A stretch of DNA of 64,000 nt, from positions 682,001-746,000 of the forward strand of contig CP064970.1 of assembly GCA_016699305.1 (NCBI GenBank), read 5' to 3'. The first letter of the stretch is position 1, and every line of letters starts with the position of its first letter. Of the stretch, positions 38,601 to 47,587 are shown in pieces. The notes below the pieces were generated by a model that was not told the origin of the DNA, did no database searches, and was given only the letters and a program-made list of their open reading frames with translations. The position numbers and the translations under genes were made by a program. The stretch is from Alphaproteobacteria bacterium (GTDB lineage: Bacteria; Pseudomonadota; Alphaproteobacteria; GCA-016699305).

Positions 38601-39288
38601 TGCCGTCCAGCCTTGTGATGGTCATGTCCATGGCGGCTTCTTCTTCCTCATTAAAGCCAGGTAGCCCTAGCTCAGAGGCGGTCTTCGCCAGCAGCTCATG
38701 GTGATTCAGTCCCCAGAATGCGCAAGCTTGACGGTTATGCTCTTGCACCCGTCCTTCTGTGTCGCACACCACAACGGCTTCATCTAGGTGGTTAAGGAAG
38801 TCGTGATATCGACGTTCACGCGCAATCAAAAGCTCATCTGAACGCTTCTCGGCGGTCACGTCTTGGATGGTGCCAACCATCTCGTCATGCGCACCGGTTG
38901 CGCCGGGCAGAACCTGTCCGCGCCAGGCAATAGTACGTACCGTGGCATCCTTACCCGCCGTCACCCGCAACACCAAGTCAAAGCCTCGTTTGGTTTCCAT
39001 CGCCAGATGAAGGCATGCGCGCGCCAGAACATAATCATCAGGATGCAAGGTTGAAAAAAACTGATCCAACGCCACCGGACTCGTCTCAAAGCCAAGGATG
39101 CGCAACGACTCAACCGAATATTCCTGCACCGCGCTGTCGGCTTGCCAACGCCAATGACCAATGCCCGTCAGGCTTTCCACCATCGTCAGCAGATCAGGCT
39201 GAGCGATGAGAGTTTGTTGCGTTGGATCCGTCACGTTTTCCTCTGGAATCATAGGATTCGGGCTAGGAATATCGTATCCAAGGATCAT
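35644..39288 (-). CDS. Multi-PAS hybrid sensor histidine kinase with receiver and Hpt domains
   Basis: A 1,214-residue phosphorelay kinase with no evident membrane segments, so likely cytosolic sensing. Four PAS-like domains (about 30-525) precede the HisKA box MSHEIRTPMNG (His537). The HATPase domain has DTGIGIPPHI and GGTGLGLSI. A degenerate receiver-like segment follows (PIMVVCNSPMLAQNLEM), then a true receiver with Asp984 in LLLTDCHMPEMDG and a C-terminal Hpt domain with His1148 in SLSHGMAGSSE. ATG 39288 is the longest start; ATG 39252 is possible. Likely partner: the response regulator encoded convergently 13 bases away. Confidence 0.93.
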   Translation of the reverse strand: MILGYDIPSPNPMIPEENVTDPTQQTLIAQPDLLTMVESLTGIGHWRWQADSAVQEYSVESLRILGFETSPVALDQFFSTLHPDDYVLARACLHLAMETKRGFDLVLRVTAGKDATVRTIAWRGQVLPGATGAHDEMVGTIQDVTAEKRSDELLIARERRYHDFLNHLDEAVVVCDTEGRVQEHNRQACAFWGLNHHELLAKTASELGLPGFNEEEEAAMDMTITRLDGSKLSVSISHFPASCMEPDRHLFLLRDLSYFRRIEDSLRSHQSFQEVLLDTIINPIYYSDQQGRIGYCNKAFSEALGVARERIVGKTLFDIMPHSLADVHKRSDDALIQGRSLHAYEALFPFAEGSIREVLVSKAVARHPSTDEMLIVCTMMDVSQIKRSQRSLVSNERQLRHLLESNPVGALILSEDGLVLDANDRLAEMVGMTRQHVQAMQASVLYADPKDHERIWNQIAQGHTVRDEPVRLSHAQGEDVWALISAERSLFEEQPAVVIWCYDITRQKKQEVALAKAQQEAEAANQAKSAFLAAMSHEIRTPMNGVVTMSELLARTPLSNEQKAMNEVVHESALALLNIIGDILDFSKIESGQFKLEQNEFSLTDLVDGVVDLLGPKMVEKGLDLVTVIQPDVPDYLEGDPQRIRQIILNLLGNAMKFTEKGGITLTIECVQDPAYDKKNVAHDHKRVLRFAVEDTGIGIPPHIQEHLFRPFVQADVSTMRRYGGTGLGLSICHALVTMMDGRIGINSVSDRGSSFWFTLPLIAYPDRRSAQHYDFHHAPIMVVCNSPMLAQNLEMILRQDNAMPKVLTNMGDVSRYLVGAEVKGQPFQIVILDDRLDHQETWIPKELAKPPYLIRLSSYMHYLSSSRDNAVPGLRQSHLSRPVKPHALRQAMAEAMGLTQPKNHSCHRNSDDMPIGDAIFSPPDIEQARQKGVLILVAEDNPTNQSVIRLLMSKLGFAMELAGTGRQALKMLQEKDYHLLLTDCHMPEMDGYELSRRWRSDEKRKTARERLPIVALTADALPGTRQLCYDAGMDDYLIKPVSISDMESCIRHWLPSAIEWRCDKRRTDKTCPETDVRQEQTQLPSMEKNVDDLPVLDMAYFQELVGDDPAMLSDMLNQYLDRVQRDLVDLDKAFDKKDMTAIRSLSHGMAGSSETAGAKRMSYLTRMIEQNIWQGHFDAASAVRSQIMPAMRELSAVIAALRPSHLGPKKEQP

Positions 39289-39298
39289 TGAGGGCCTG

Positions 39299-39314
39299 TT
39301 AACAGGTTAACCAT
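39299..39314. promoter_or_regulatory. TTAACCAT-type (CtrA-like) motif in the divergent promoter
   Basis: TTAACAGGTTAACCAT contains TTAACCAT, a published CtrA half-site, and sits 10 bases upstream of the hybrid kinase start and upstream of the divergent periplasmic-protein gene. The same words, AACAGGTT and TTAACCAT, recur before the DUF2336 gene. Role inferred only. Confidence 0.35.
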
Positions 39315-39441
39315 CACGGGGATGATTGATCGTTCCGATAAAAGAAAAATGTCACGCCTTCGCCATGATCCTGACCAAGAAAAATCTTAATCCCATAGGA
39401 GAATAACACCATACAGAACCACCCAGAGAGGGAATCGAACC

Positions 39442-39918
39442 ATGAAACGCATGTTAACCTTTGCCTTGGCCGCTCTTGCTGTCAGCGGAGCGGTTGGCCT
39501 ACTCCCTCATCCGGCGGCGGCAGATACGCGGGTGGTTGTATCATACGCAGATCGCAACGATCATAACTATAGAGGCCGAGACTATAGGCACGCCGCCCCC
39601 TCCCGTTGGGATCGCCGACATCCGCATTGGGACAATTATGGCCCTGGGCCGGTTTGGGAATATCGCCGCTCAGGTATCATTCTGGAGCCGCGCCCCTTGA
39701 TACGCGAGCGCGTGGTGGTGGTACAGCGTCAGCCGACCATCATCTACCAAAACACCGTTCCGGTTATGTCGGCAGAGCCTGTATCAGGTGTCTATATTGA
39801 CAACCATGGCCTGACCTGTCGTGAGTTTCAGTCAAGCATCAGCGTCAGCGGTCGTTATCAACCCGCCTATGGCACAGCCTGTCTGCAGCCCGATGGCAGC
39901 TGGCGCGTGACGCAGTAG
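39442..39918 (+). CDS. Secreted protein with C-terminal surface-antigen-like domain
   Basis: A 158-residue protein with a clear signal peptide (MKRMLTFALAALAVSGAVGL, cleavage near AAADT). It continues with a His/Arg/Tyr-rich middle (NYRGRDYRHAAPSRWDRRHP) and a C-terminal motif TCREFQSSISVSG to YGTACLQPDGSWRV. That motif resembles the tail of RT0821/Lpp0805-type surface proteins, often lipoproteins. Here there is no lipobox, so it is probably periplasmic. It converges on tolB with a shared terminator. Confidence 0.75.
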   Translation: MKRMLTFALAALAVSGAVGLLPHPAAADTRVVVSYADRNDHNYRGRDYRHAAPSRWDRRHPHWDNYGPGPVWEYRRSGIILEPRPLIRERVVVVQRQPTIIYQNTVPVMSAEPVSGVYIDNHGLTCREFQSSISVSGRYQPAYGTACLQPDGSWRVTQ

Positions 39919-39950
39919 CTGAAATCTAGGCAGATAAGTTCTTAACATGG

Positions 39951-39976
39951 ATCGGGCCGCCCTTGGGCGGCCCGAT
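39951..39976. terminator. Hairpin terminator between the secreted-protein gene and tolB
   Basis: Arms atcgggccgcc and ggcggcccgat (11 bp, perfect) surround a 4-base loop. It lies between convergent genes and can serve both strands, though the T-runs are short. Confidence 0.75.
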
Positions 39977-39997
39977 TTCATGCGCGTCCCTCTCAAA

Positions 39998-41338
39998 TCA
40001 GGGAATCAGCGGGGACCATGCCGGATCTGAGGCGTCTTGCGGGGTTTGCACCACACGCTCATTCTGGCCGGTCAGATCGATGCTGTACAAGCGCGCGGTC
40101 TTACCCGCGCCGCCGGGACCGCCCGAGGTTTCCTTAAAGAACATCAATACGCGACCATTGGGCGCCCATGTAGGACCTTCGGCGTGATAGGCCTCGGTGA
40201 TCATGCGCTCACCCGAGCCATCCGGACGAATGACGCCGATATAGAACCGGCCACCCAGAATCTTGGTGAAAGCGATGAGATCACCGCGCGGCGACCATAC
40301 CGGAGTGCCATAGCGCCCTTCTTGGAAGGAAATGCGCTGTGCCTCACCACCACCGGCGCTCATCACATAAAGCTGCTGCGTGCCGCTGCGATCGGACTCG
40401 AAAGTCAGCCGCTTCCCATCGGGCGAGAAGCTGGGCGAGGTGTTGATGGACGGATGGTTGGTCATCTGCTGCGTGCGGCGGGTGCGCAGGTCCATCGTAA
40501 AGACGTTGGAATTACCTCCTTGTGACAGACTAAAGACCACGCGATCACCACCGGGCGAGAAACGCGGAGCAAAGGTCATACCGGGGAAATCGCCCAACAC
40601 TTCCTGACGCCCGCTGTCAATATTGAACAGATAGACGCGCGGCTTATTGTTGAAATAAGCCATATAAGTGACTTCCTGCGCCGTCGGCGAGAACCGTGGC
40701 GTCAGAACCAGGGCACGACCATCGGACAGAAAACGATGATTCTCGCCGTCTTGGTCCATGATCGCCAAACGCTTGATCCGACGATTGGCCGGGCCGTTCT
40801 CGGCGATATAGACGATGCGAGTATCAAAATAGCCTTCCTCGCCCGTGATGCGCTTATAGATGGCGTCCGAGATGATATGCGCGATGCGGCGCCAATTCTG
40901 GGGCACGGTGAAATAGGCCAGGCCCGTCAATTGCTGTTCGGTGAACACATCCCACAGGCGGAACTCCACCTTTAAGCGGCCATCCCCTTGCATGGTCACT
41001 TTGCCCGCGACCAGCGACTGCGTTTGCAGGACGCGCCAATCGGCAAAGCGTGGCTGGGTCTGCAAGCTGGCGGGATCTTGGATAAAGCTGCTGGGCGGCA
41101 CCGGACGGAACAAGCCCGAGCGTTCAAGATCCGCCGCGACCACGGCGGCGATATCGCGCCCCACGCGCTGATCCGAGGGCGAGGTCGCAAAAAAGTCAGG
41201 TATGGCGATGGGCATCGGCTCAACCGACCCGCGGGAGATATCGACCTTCAGATCGGCCCGGGCAGGCACGGCCCCCAACAGCCCCGCCACGGCCACCAAA
41301 GCCATGATCCCCATTTTTACAAAGCGCCGTGCGGTCAT
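39998..41338 (-). CDS. tolB: Tol-Pal system beta-propeller protein TolB
   Basis: Periplasmic partner of Pal, TolA and colicins in outer-membrane constriction and integrity. The 446-residue protein has a signal peptide ([19 protein letters not shown]), an N-terminal domain ([27 protein letters not shown]) and WD/PD40-like propeller repeats ([60 protein letters not shown]). It is the last gene of tolQ-tolR-tolA-tolB. Pal and CpoB, which normally follow, are not here. Confidence 0.96.
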   Translation of the reverse strand: MTARRFVKMGIMALVAVAGLLGAVPARADLKVDISRGSVEPMPIAIPDFFATSPSDQRVGRDIAAVVAADLERSGLFRPVPPSSFIQDPASLQTQPRFADWRVLQTQSLVAGKVTMQGDGRLKVEFRLWDVFTEQQLTGLAYFTVPQNWRRIAHIISDAIYKRITGEEGYFDTRIVYIAENGPANRRIKRLAIMDQDGENHRFLSDGRALVLTPRFSPTAQEVTYMAYFNNKPRVYLFNIDSGRQEVLGDFPGMTFAPRFSPGGDRVVFSLSQGGNSNVFTMDLRTRRTQQMTNHPSINTSPSFSPDGKRLTFESDRSGTQQLYVMSAGGGEAQRISFQEGRYGTPVWSPRGDLIAFTKILGGRFYIGVIRPDGSGERMITEAYHAEGPTWAPNGRVLMFFKETSGGPGGAGKTARLYSIDLTGQNERVVQTPQDASDPAWSPLIP

Positions 41339-41372
41339 CTTGTTTTCTCCTCGCCTCGTTCTTGCTTGCCAG

Positions 41373-42239
41373 CTACATCATCCCGCTTGGATTGAAACTC
41401 AACGTCAAGCGGTGCCATTGTTCATACTTACCCGCGGGCAGATCCAACGGCGAACAACGCGGGTCAAAGACGGCCCGCATCGCCGAGTCGGCTGCCGCGC
41501 GATATGTGTTGTCGCGGTCATAGCGTGACCGGTCCACCAGAATCGCGCGACTTACTGTACGGTCAGAGTTGATTTCGAGCAAGATGTCCACCTGAATATC
41601 GAAAATATCGCGCGCGCCGATGGGCACGTTCCAGCAAAACTCGATTTGGCGACGCAAAGCGTCCAGCTCGCTCATGCTCAAAGCCTCGCTGGCCGAAGGG
41701 GCCGAGGTCGGAACGCCCACCGAAGGACCCTTGCCACCAAAGATACCCGGTGGCATCTGGGGTGCTTGTTGTGGACGCGGACGAGCGCGGGGCTGGTCTT
41801 GCTGCGGTGGCAACTGATTCTTCAACCGAGCGACGTTTTTCAATACGCTTGCCAACTGATCCTGGCGCGGCTCTTCCTTTTTAGGCGGCGTTGGCTTTTT
41901 GGGCGGCACCGGGCCAGGTTCGGCACTCTCCACAGGCGGGGTCGGCTTGGGCGGAGGTGTCGGCGACGGAGGCGGTGGCGTGGGCGCGGGCGGCGTTGGA
42001 GCGGGTGGCGTGGGGGCGGGAGGTGTCGGAGGCGCAGGCGGTGGCGGGGTTTGTTGTTGTTGCGTGACTTTCTCGCCTTGGCGTAGGCGCGTCAGTTCAC
42101 TGATATCAACCACGTCCACGGGAATCGGCTGTAGCATGACCGTGTCGCGCTTGGTACGGAACCAATCCGGCAATCCCAACACCATCACCAGCATGAATGC
42201 CAGATGAAGCGCCGCAGAAACCAGCAGCCAACGGCGCAT
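41373..42239 (-). CDS. tolA: TolA/TonB-like energy-transducing protein
   Basis: Spans the periplasm from the TolQR motor. I start at ATG 42239 ([17 protein letters not shown]), four bases after tolR ends; the open frame extends upstream into tolR. A single membrane segment is followed by a long proline-rich stalk (blocks of PPAPTPP and KPTPPKK) instead of the Ala/Lys helix of E. coli TolA. The C-terminal globular domain is [20 protein letters not shown] then [18 protein letters not shown]. The position in tolQRAB supports TolA although the stalk looks TonB-like. Confidence 0.87.
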   Translation of the reverse strand: MRRWLLVSAALHLAFMLVMVLGLPDWFRTKRDTVMLQPIPVDVVDISELTRLRQGEKVTQQQQTPPPPAPPTPPAPTPPAPTPPAPTPPPPSPTPPPKPTPPVESAEPGPVPPKKPTPPKKEEPRQDQLASVLKNVARLKNQLPPQQDQPRARPRPQQAPQMPPGIFGGKGPSVGVPTSAPSASEALSMSELDALRRQIEFCWNVPIGARDIFDIQVDILLEINSDRTVSRAILVDRSRYDRDNTYRAAADSAMRAVFDPRCSPLDLPAGKYEQWHRLTLSFNPSGMM

Positions 42240-42243
42240 GGGA

Positions 42244-42702
42244 TCAGCGCCCCGCACCGCTGCGCGCCCCCTCCTGCGGAAGTTCGGCGACCAGTGCCAC
42301 CTTGCGATATCCGGCATTGTTCAAAATGCCCATCACTTCCATGACACGGCCATAATTGATTTTTTGATCGCCGCGCACAAAGATGCGCGAGTCAGGATTA
42401 ACCCCGCCGATCGCTTGCAGGCGCGGAGCCAATTGCGAGACATCCATGCGGGTTTCTTGCAACCAAATGCCCCCTTTACCGTCAACGGTGATCACCAACG
42501 GCTCTTTCTGTTCGCTGATATTGGGTGCCTTAGCCTGGGGCAGATCGACCGGAACGGCCACGGTCATCATGGGCGCGGCGACCATAAAGACGATCAGCAA
42601 CACCAGAGTCACATCGACCATGGGCGTGATATTGATATCCGCATTGGCGCGAAAGGCGTTGCGGCGCGCGCGGCGACGCAAGGTAGCGAGATGGCCGGCC
42701 AT
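42244..42702 (-). CDS. tolR: Tol system stator protein TolR (ExbD family)
   Basis: A 152-residue ExbD/TolR protein. The membrane segment contains the ion-pathway aspartate in INITPMVDVTLVLLIVFMV. The periplasmic domain follows (VAVPVDLPQAKAP, SRIFVRGDQKINYGRVMEVM). It starts nine bases after tolQ ends. The C-terminus is Ala/Gly/Arg-rich. Works with TolQ to couple proton flow to TolA. Confidence 0.95.
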   Translation of the reverse strand: MAGHLATLRRRARRNAFRANADINITPMVDVTLVLLIVFMVAAPMMTVAVPVDLPQAKAPNISEQKEPLVITVDGKGGIWLQETRMDVSQLAPRLQAIGGVNPDSRIFVRGDQKINYGRVMEVMGILNNAGYRKVALVAELPQEGARSGAGR

Positions 42703-42711
42703 GTTCTTTCG

Positions 42712-43449
42712 TCAGCCTCCCCGATGTTCTTCAAGATTGCGCGACAGCAGCGTATGGAAATCGCTGGAGAACGTCTCCAATCTCTCGCCATAGCGGTTGA
42801 TGTCGGTGGCATATTTGTTATAGGCCAGTGTCGCCGGTATGGCGGCCACCAAGCCCAGCGCCGTGGTGAACAACGCCTCGGCAATGCCTGGCGCAATCGT
42901 GGCGAGGCTGGTATTGCCCTGCTGCGCGATGGCCGTGAAGCTGTTCATGATGCCCCAAACGGTGCCAAACAAGCCCACAAACGGCGATGCCGAGGCCACC
43001 GAGGCCAGCACCGCCATCCCATGTTCGATATCGCTCATTTCGCGCGCGGAGGTGGTTTGCATGACACGCTCGACACGCGCTTGCAAGCTGCCGCGCATGG
43101 CGGGCGTGGCCAGCAGATTCTTGTCCGCCGCGTTGCGCCATTCCTTCATACCAGCCACGAAAACATTGGCCATCGGGTCGCCAGGGCTTTTTGATATCTT
43201 GTCGTACAAGGTCTCAAGCGACCCACCCGACCAGAAACGCTCCTCGAAGAAGAACGCGCGCTTTTTCAAGCGGCGCAGACGAAACAGCTTTTCCATAATG
43301 ATAGCCCATGTCCACACCGATGCCGCTAATAAGGCCATGATGACGACCTTCGACAAGGTATCCGTGGCCATGAACATGCCCATAATGGACATGTCATGAG
43401 CGGCCACCGACCCGGCCAAACGCACCTGCTCTACCGATGAACTATCCAT
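42712..43449 (-). CDS. tolQ: Tol system proton channel protein TolQ
   Basis: A 245-residue MotA/TolQ/ExbB protein with three membrane segments: VVIMALLAASVWTWAIIMEK, then GMAVLASVASASPFVGLFG with VWGIMNSF, and ALFTTALGLVAAIPATLAYN. ATG 43449 is preceded by AAAAGGATGCCAAGC, a good ribosome binding site. ATG 43458 lies too close to it. The ybgC gene that often precedes tolQ is absent. Confidence 0.95.
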   Translation of the reverse strand: MDSSSVEQVRLAGSVAAHDMSIMGMFMATDTLSKVVIMALLAASVWTWAIIMEKLFRLRRLKKRAFFFEERFWSGGSLETLYDKISKSPGDPMANVFVAGMKEWRNAADKNLLATPAMRGSLQARVERVMQTTSAREMSDIEHGMAVLASVASASPFVGLFGTVWGIMNSFTAIAQQGNTSLATIAPGIAEALFTTALGLVAAIPATLAYNKYATDINRYGERLETFSSDFHTLLSRNLEEHRGG

Positions 43450-43784
43450 GCTTGGCATCCTTTTTTGATCTGAAACCGATTTCCATTCGTCATCTGCCAG
43501 CTTGCAGACACTTACCCCTGCAAATCATAACGGTAAATAAGGCACCAAGAGGGCAAGACGCCAGCCCAAAATACACAACTATTGACTTCCAGGGGAGGAA
43601 AAGAGGAAATGAGCCTATGAAGTATATTGGTTACATGTTTTTGTTCCCTCCTTCGTTGCTGCGACTGCGACGATGCCGCTTGTGTGCGGCCTAAATTTGC
43701 GCCGCTCCTGATCGCGTCTGCTTTCCTCGCCCATCGCTCCCTCAGCAAGGGGGCACAAACGAGACAAAGCCTCAGTCCCGCTTT
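43450..43784. other. Intergenic region upstream of tolQ
   Basis: Contains the tolQ promoter region. A 25-codon frame at 43618 (MKYIGYMFLFPPSLLRLRRC) has a GAGGAAA ribosome-binding-like sequence ahead, but I found no further support. No RNA gene or repeat recognised. Confidence 0.5.
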
Positions 43785-44420
43785 ATGGAACGGATACATA
43801 AAATGACCCAGGATTGTTTCAAACAGACAGCGCCATGTTCAACTGCAACCTGGCTTCCGTCTCTCCCGATTGAGATGGATATTCCTCTGACACATCGCCG
43901 GTTAAATCGCGCGGATATAGGGATGGTTCTGGGCATGCAAAAACGGAGCATTGCCGCTCTTCCGGCCGAAAACCGCCACTTTATGGTACAAAGATCTCCC
44001 GGTGAGCTGATCGCCTTACTGGCTGGCCAGGGCGGAGCCATGCTGGGATGCTGGATGGGGCCGAATCTGGCTGCCCAGATTATTCTGCGTTGGCCGAAGG
44101 ACAGTTTTGCCGGAACAGGAATTGCCCGTCCCCTGCCCTGGTTGCCGCATGAGATTACCATGCTTCAGGGTGCATTGGTTGACCCTTTATGCCGCCAAAG
44201 AGGCATAACGCGGCATTTGTTGCTCAGCGCATGCGGCCTTTCGGTGCGCCATGGCCGCATGCAGATGCTGGCCCGTATCGCCGCCGCCAACACCCCCAGC
44301 CTGCGCAGCTTCTTGTCGGTCGGCTTTGGCATCTTGGCTTGCGAACCACACGACCCTTCAGGCCGCGAGACTCTCTATCTGGGCCTAGACCTGGCCAACC
44401 ACCGACACGGCCTGACGTAA
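43785..44420 (+). CDS. GNAT-like acetyltransferase
   Basis: A protein of about 211 residues whose second half resembles the GNAT fold: LVDPLCRQRGITRHLLLSAC (acetyl-CoA pyrophosphate loop region, with RQRGI in place of the usual R/QxxGxG/A), MLARIAAANTPSLRSFLSVG and FGILACEPHD. The N-terminal half (RADIGMVLGMQKRSIAALPA) fits the acceptor-binding part. ATG 43785 and ATG 43803 are both possible. Substrate unknown. Confidence 0.65.
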   Translation: MERIHKMTQDCFKQTAPCSTATWLPSLPIEMDIPLTHRRLNRADIGMVLGMQKRSIAALPAENRHFMVQRSPGELIALLAGQGGAMLGCWMGPNLAAQIILRWPKDSFAGTGIARPLPWLPHEITMLQGALVDPLCRQRGITRHLLLSACGLSVRHGRMQMLARIAAANTPSLRSFLSVGFGILACEPHDPSGRETLYLGLDLANHRHGLT

Positions 44421-44433
44421 TTCAGACAACGAT

Positions 44434-46011
44434 TCAGGAACCGCGTGAGAGCATTTTATCTCCCTCTTCCGATGCCTGGGCGCGCAGAGTCTCGAAAAAC
44501 GGCTCGACACTCTCCACCTCGATCAAGCGTTTCTTGCGGATTTCCCAAAAACGGGTCGCCGCGCCGCGCACCAAGCGCCTATCATGCGAGACGAACAGGC
44601 AGCTATGCCCTTTATCGTCCAATTCCTCTTCCAAATCCTCCTGGCCCTGAATGTCCAGATGATTGCTAGGTTCATCCAGAATATAGAAATTCGGTTTGGA
44701 CAACCGCAGCACCAGCAAGGCCAGACGCGCCTTTTCGCCCAAACTGAGATCGCCGATGCGCTTGCTTTGCTGATCGGCGGCAAAACCGACCGCCACCAAG
44801 ACCCGGATGGTCTGCGTGTGTCCCAGTTTGAATTCCTGCGCGATGAAGCTATGCAAGTCCATCCGTGGCGGCAGCTTTTCCAAATGCTGATCCAGATAGC
44901 CCATGCGCATCTGAGGGCTAAAATAGATTTCCTTGGATAGGCTGGGGCCTGGCTCATAGTTTTCGAAGGCGTCGATGATCCGCCGAATGAAGACCGATTT
45001 GCCCGCGCCATTCAGTCCCAGCAACGCGATGCGATCCCCCTGCTTGATGCCCAACCGGTCGACCTTGAACAAATCGCGCCCGTCCGGCGCGCGGATGATC
45101 GTGTTTTGCAGAAGCAACAACGCATCCGAAGCCACATGCGCCTGATGCAGCTTGATATCGCGCCGTTCCTCTTTATACGTCGATGTTTGGCGTTCCTTAA
45201 GCTGTTCGGCGCGATTTTGCACGGCGCGCGCCTTGCGGGCCAGATCGGGATTCACGCCCTTGCGATTGGCCCATTCCATCAAACGCTTTGAAGATCTTTC
45301 AAGACGTTGAATCTCTTGCTCCTCACGATGACGGGTGCGGGCGGCCAGCGCGTCATACTGCAACAGATTGGCCCGCGCCACCGAATAGGGGGCCGCGAAT
45401 TCATAAACATGATCCGAGCGCATAAAGACGGTTTTCGTGGTGCATTTATCCAAGAATTCGCGGTCATGCGAGATCACCAGCAGCGCCGCCCGCGCCGCCT
45501 GCTGCAGCCAATTTTCCAGCCTGAATATTTTTCCAAGGTCCAGATGGTTGGTCGGCTCGTCCATCACCAACAGATCGGGATCTTGCAGATGGGCGCGGGC
45601 GATCAACAACAATCGCCGCCATCCGCCCGACAAAGCGCGCAGAGGCTGATGCCATAAATGGGCCTCCAAGCCCAATTCGGACAGAGCCACATCGACCTGC
45701 CAAAAATCCGTGTCTTGAGCATGAGACGGCAAGGCGCGCAGCAAAAAGCCGTGGCAAGTTTCATCGTAGATATCATCGGGGACTTCCTGCGGCACATAGC
45801 CGATGCGGGCATGGCGTTGGCGCGTGATGCTGCCCTGATCCAGCTCAATCTCGCCCAACAACGCCCGGACCAAGGATGTCTTGCCGCACCCATTATTGCC
45901 CACAAGCCCCACGCGGTCTCCGGCATTCACGGAAAACGTGATGTTCTGAAACAGGACTCTCGTGCCTTGATTCAACCGCGCATTTTCAATGACCCATAAT
46001 GACATAACCAT
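44434..46011 (-). CDS. ABC-F family ATPase (Uup-like)
   Basis: A 525-residue soluble protein with two ABC domains and no membrane part. Walker A motifs are GNNGCGKTS and GLNGAGKSV, signatures are LSGGWRRLL and LSLGEKARL, and Walker B are DLLVMDEPTNHLDLG and FYILDEPSNHLDIQ. A charged interdomain linker (EEQEIQRLERSSKRLMEWAN) is typical of ABC-F. Such proteins act at the ribosome or on branched DNA. Uup-like by linker and lack of other features; EttA is less likely. Confidence 0.9.
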   Translation of the reverse strand: MVMSLWVIENARLNQGTRVLFQNITFSVNAGDRVGLVGNNGCGKTSLVRALLGEIELDQGSITRQRHARIGYVPQEVPDDIYDETCHGFLLRALPSHAQDTDFWQVDVALSELGLEAHLWHQPLRALSGGWRRLLLIARAHLQDPDLLVMDEPTNHLDLGKIFRLENWLQQAARAALLVISHDREFLDKCTTKTVFMRSDHVYEFAAPYSVARANLLQYDALAARTRHREEQEIQRLERSSKRLMEWANRKGVNPDLARKARAVQNRAEQLKERQTSTYKEERRDIKLHQAHVASDALLLLQNTIIRAPDGRDLFKVDRLGIKQGDRIALLGLNGAGKSVFIRRIIDAFENYEPGPSLSKEIYFSPQMRMGYLDQHLEKLPPRMDLHSFIAQEFKLGHTQTIRVLVAVGFAADQQSKRIGDLSLGEKARLALLVLRLSKPNFYILDEPSNHLDIQGQEDLEEELDDKGHSCLFVSHDRRLVRGAATRFWEIRKKRLIEVESVEPFFETLRAQASEEGDKMLSRGS

Positions 46012-46370
46012 CCCCTGGTTATCTGAATATCAATACCTCACGCCACGGAGGCGAAGGCCGAACATCGGCAGAATATGACAAGACGCGCGTCAATTTGCAA
46101 AGCATGCAAGAGCTGCACGGTGACGGCACCATCTGACAAGCCGCCCTAGATAAGGCAAAAGCACAATGAGTAAGGGGCCGACTGTCTCAATGCCGCACAG
46201 GCCGCGCGCGGCACAATCGCGCAGCGAAGCCCCCAATGATGCCTTGGCCCCGAATTCGGGATGCATCCTAAAAATTACTGGCCATGAGATGAGCGAAGCG
46301 CCCAAGCTTATCGATTAAGGGCCGGTGGTATTCCTGGTGGCGCAAGACGGCATCGTCAGGAATGCTGACA
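46012..46370. other. Intergenic region of about 360 bases, no convincing gene
   Basis: Contains short open frames on both strands (46090-46305 minus, 71 codons; 46166-46318 plus, 50 codons). None has a ribosome binding site or family resemblance. It separates the ABC-F gene from the DUF2336 gene. Possibly decayed sequence. Confidence 0.5.
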
Positions 46371-47561
46371 TTACCCGTTCAGACTTTTGACTATGGAAGA
46401 CTGAACATAAGACGCAGAATCGGCGAGCTGATTGTTTTCTGTGCTGCCCCAAGCGGCCATCATCATCTTGGCCTTTTCCGCCGTGATCTGGTCGAACGCC
46501 ACCAAGGCTTCCGACAATTCGCTAGGCCGCACGATCTGCTCGCCTGGCCGTGCGCCACGGCTGAGCAGAAAGATCGAGACAAAACTGGGTTTATCCACGC
46601 CCGCCGCGCGGCATATGGCGGCCAATGCATGACCGCCCGATTGCAGCACCAAGGCACGTACGCTGTTGGGGCGCAACCCTGTCATATGTCCCAAAAGCGC
46701 CTCGAAGAGGCGATACTGCCCCATGCGCAATACTTGAATCAACGTAGCGGCGGAGAGTGCGTCATGCGCCGTCAACCAATCAATGATCTGCGTGAACTCT
46801 TCTTGATCGGCGTGATCGCGCTCATGATGGCGCAGCAATTCCTGAATCGACCCGGCCAAGGCGGAATCAATCTGACCGGGATTCAGGCCGTAGCGGCGCA
46901 AGATGGTACGACGCAGTTCCGAGGACACCCACCAATACAGGCTGCTGGCCATATGAACGCTCAGTTCCGGACGCTTAATCAACGGCGCGCGCAGCGCCTC
47001 GGTCAGGCGTGCGGATTCGGCCAGCATATTCATGGCACTGTCAGAAAGCATGGCCCCGAGATTCTCGACCACAGTCTGCATGACCCGTACGTCACCAGTA
47101 GTGATCAATGCATCGGCCACCGCCTCACTGATCGCGCAGCGCGTGGCAATCGCTAAGGCATGATCATGGCCATGGGACTCGGCTACGAAGATCAAGTCTT
47201 CATCACTCAGATTCACACTCTGGCGCAAGATAGGTCCGGCAATATCCATCGACTCATCGCAAGCCAGCGAGATAATGACATTACGCGGCGCGCTGTTTGC
47301 CTTAGCAAAACGCTCGACCAGAATCTGGCGCACATCCACGCCTGAATTGGCCAAAAGATCATCTATGATTTCCTGCAGTAGATGCGACTCGTGCTCGTTC
47401 AGAACCACATGGCATTCTAAGACCGCCGAAGTCAGGACATCGGCCAGCCTGATCCGCGATTCCGATGTCCGTTCGGTAGCCAAACGGAATATCTCGGGCA
47501 ATCTCTCTTGCAAGTCGCTTTGCAGCGCCATGATTTGCTCTTCGCTCAGATCGTTGGTCAT
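46371..47561 (-). CDS. DUF2336 domain protein
   Basis: A 396-residue helical-repeat protein of the alphaproteobacterial DUF2336 family: VRQILVERFAKANSAPRNVI, SLACDESMDIAGPILRQSVN, LSDEDLIFVAESHGHDHALA and VMQTVVENLGAMLSDSAMNM are typical repeats. The C-terminal half (YRLFEALLGHMTGLRPNSVR, ALVLQSGGHALAAICRAAGV) is characteristic as well. The family is often near motility and cell-cycle genes, but its function is unknown. A TTAACCAT motif lies about 50 bases upstream. Confidence 0.85.
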   Translation of the reverse strand: MTNDLSEEQIMALQSDLQERLPEIFRLATERTSESRIRLADVLTSAVLECHVVLNEHESHLLQEIIDDLLANSGVDVRQILVERFAKANSAPRNVIISLACDESMDIAGPILRQSVNLSDEDLIFVAESHGHDHALAIATRCAISEAVADALITTGDVRVMQTVVENLGAMLSDSAMNMLAESARLTEALRAPLIKRPELSVHMASSLYWWVSSELRRTILRRYGLNPGQIDSALAGSIQELLRHHERDHADQEEFTQIIDWLTAHDALSAATLIQVLRMGQYRLFEALLGHMTGLRPNSVRALVLQSGGHALAAICRAAGVDKPSFVSIFLLSRGARPGEQIVRPSELSEALVAFDQITAEKAKMMMAAWGSTENNQLADSASYVQSSIVKSLNG

Positions 47562-47587
47562 CTTAGATCAAGATAAACACATGAGTA

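Noticed and set aside
39425..39440. AATCGAACC, resembling the complement of a tRNA T-loop
   Set aside because: The flanking bases do not form a T-arm or any cloverleaf.
41900..42065. Low-complexity repeat resembling tandem DNA repeats
   Set aside because: It is the proline-codon-rich stalk of TolA in frame, so protein composition explains it.
42238..43194. 318-codon plus-strand frame over tolR and tolQ
   Set aside because: Antisense to convincing TolR and TolQ; no domain resemblance.
43618..43695. 25-codon frame with GAGGAAA ahead
   Set aside because: Too short and without conservation evidence to call a gene.
46362..47156. 264-codon plus-strand frame opposite the DUF2336 gene
   Set aside because: The minus strand encodes a recognisable DUF2336 protein; the plus frame lacks a ribosome binding site and family features.
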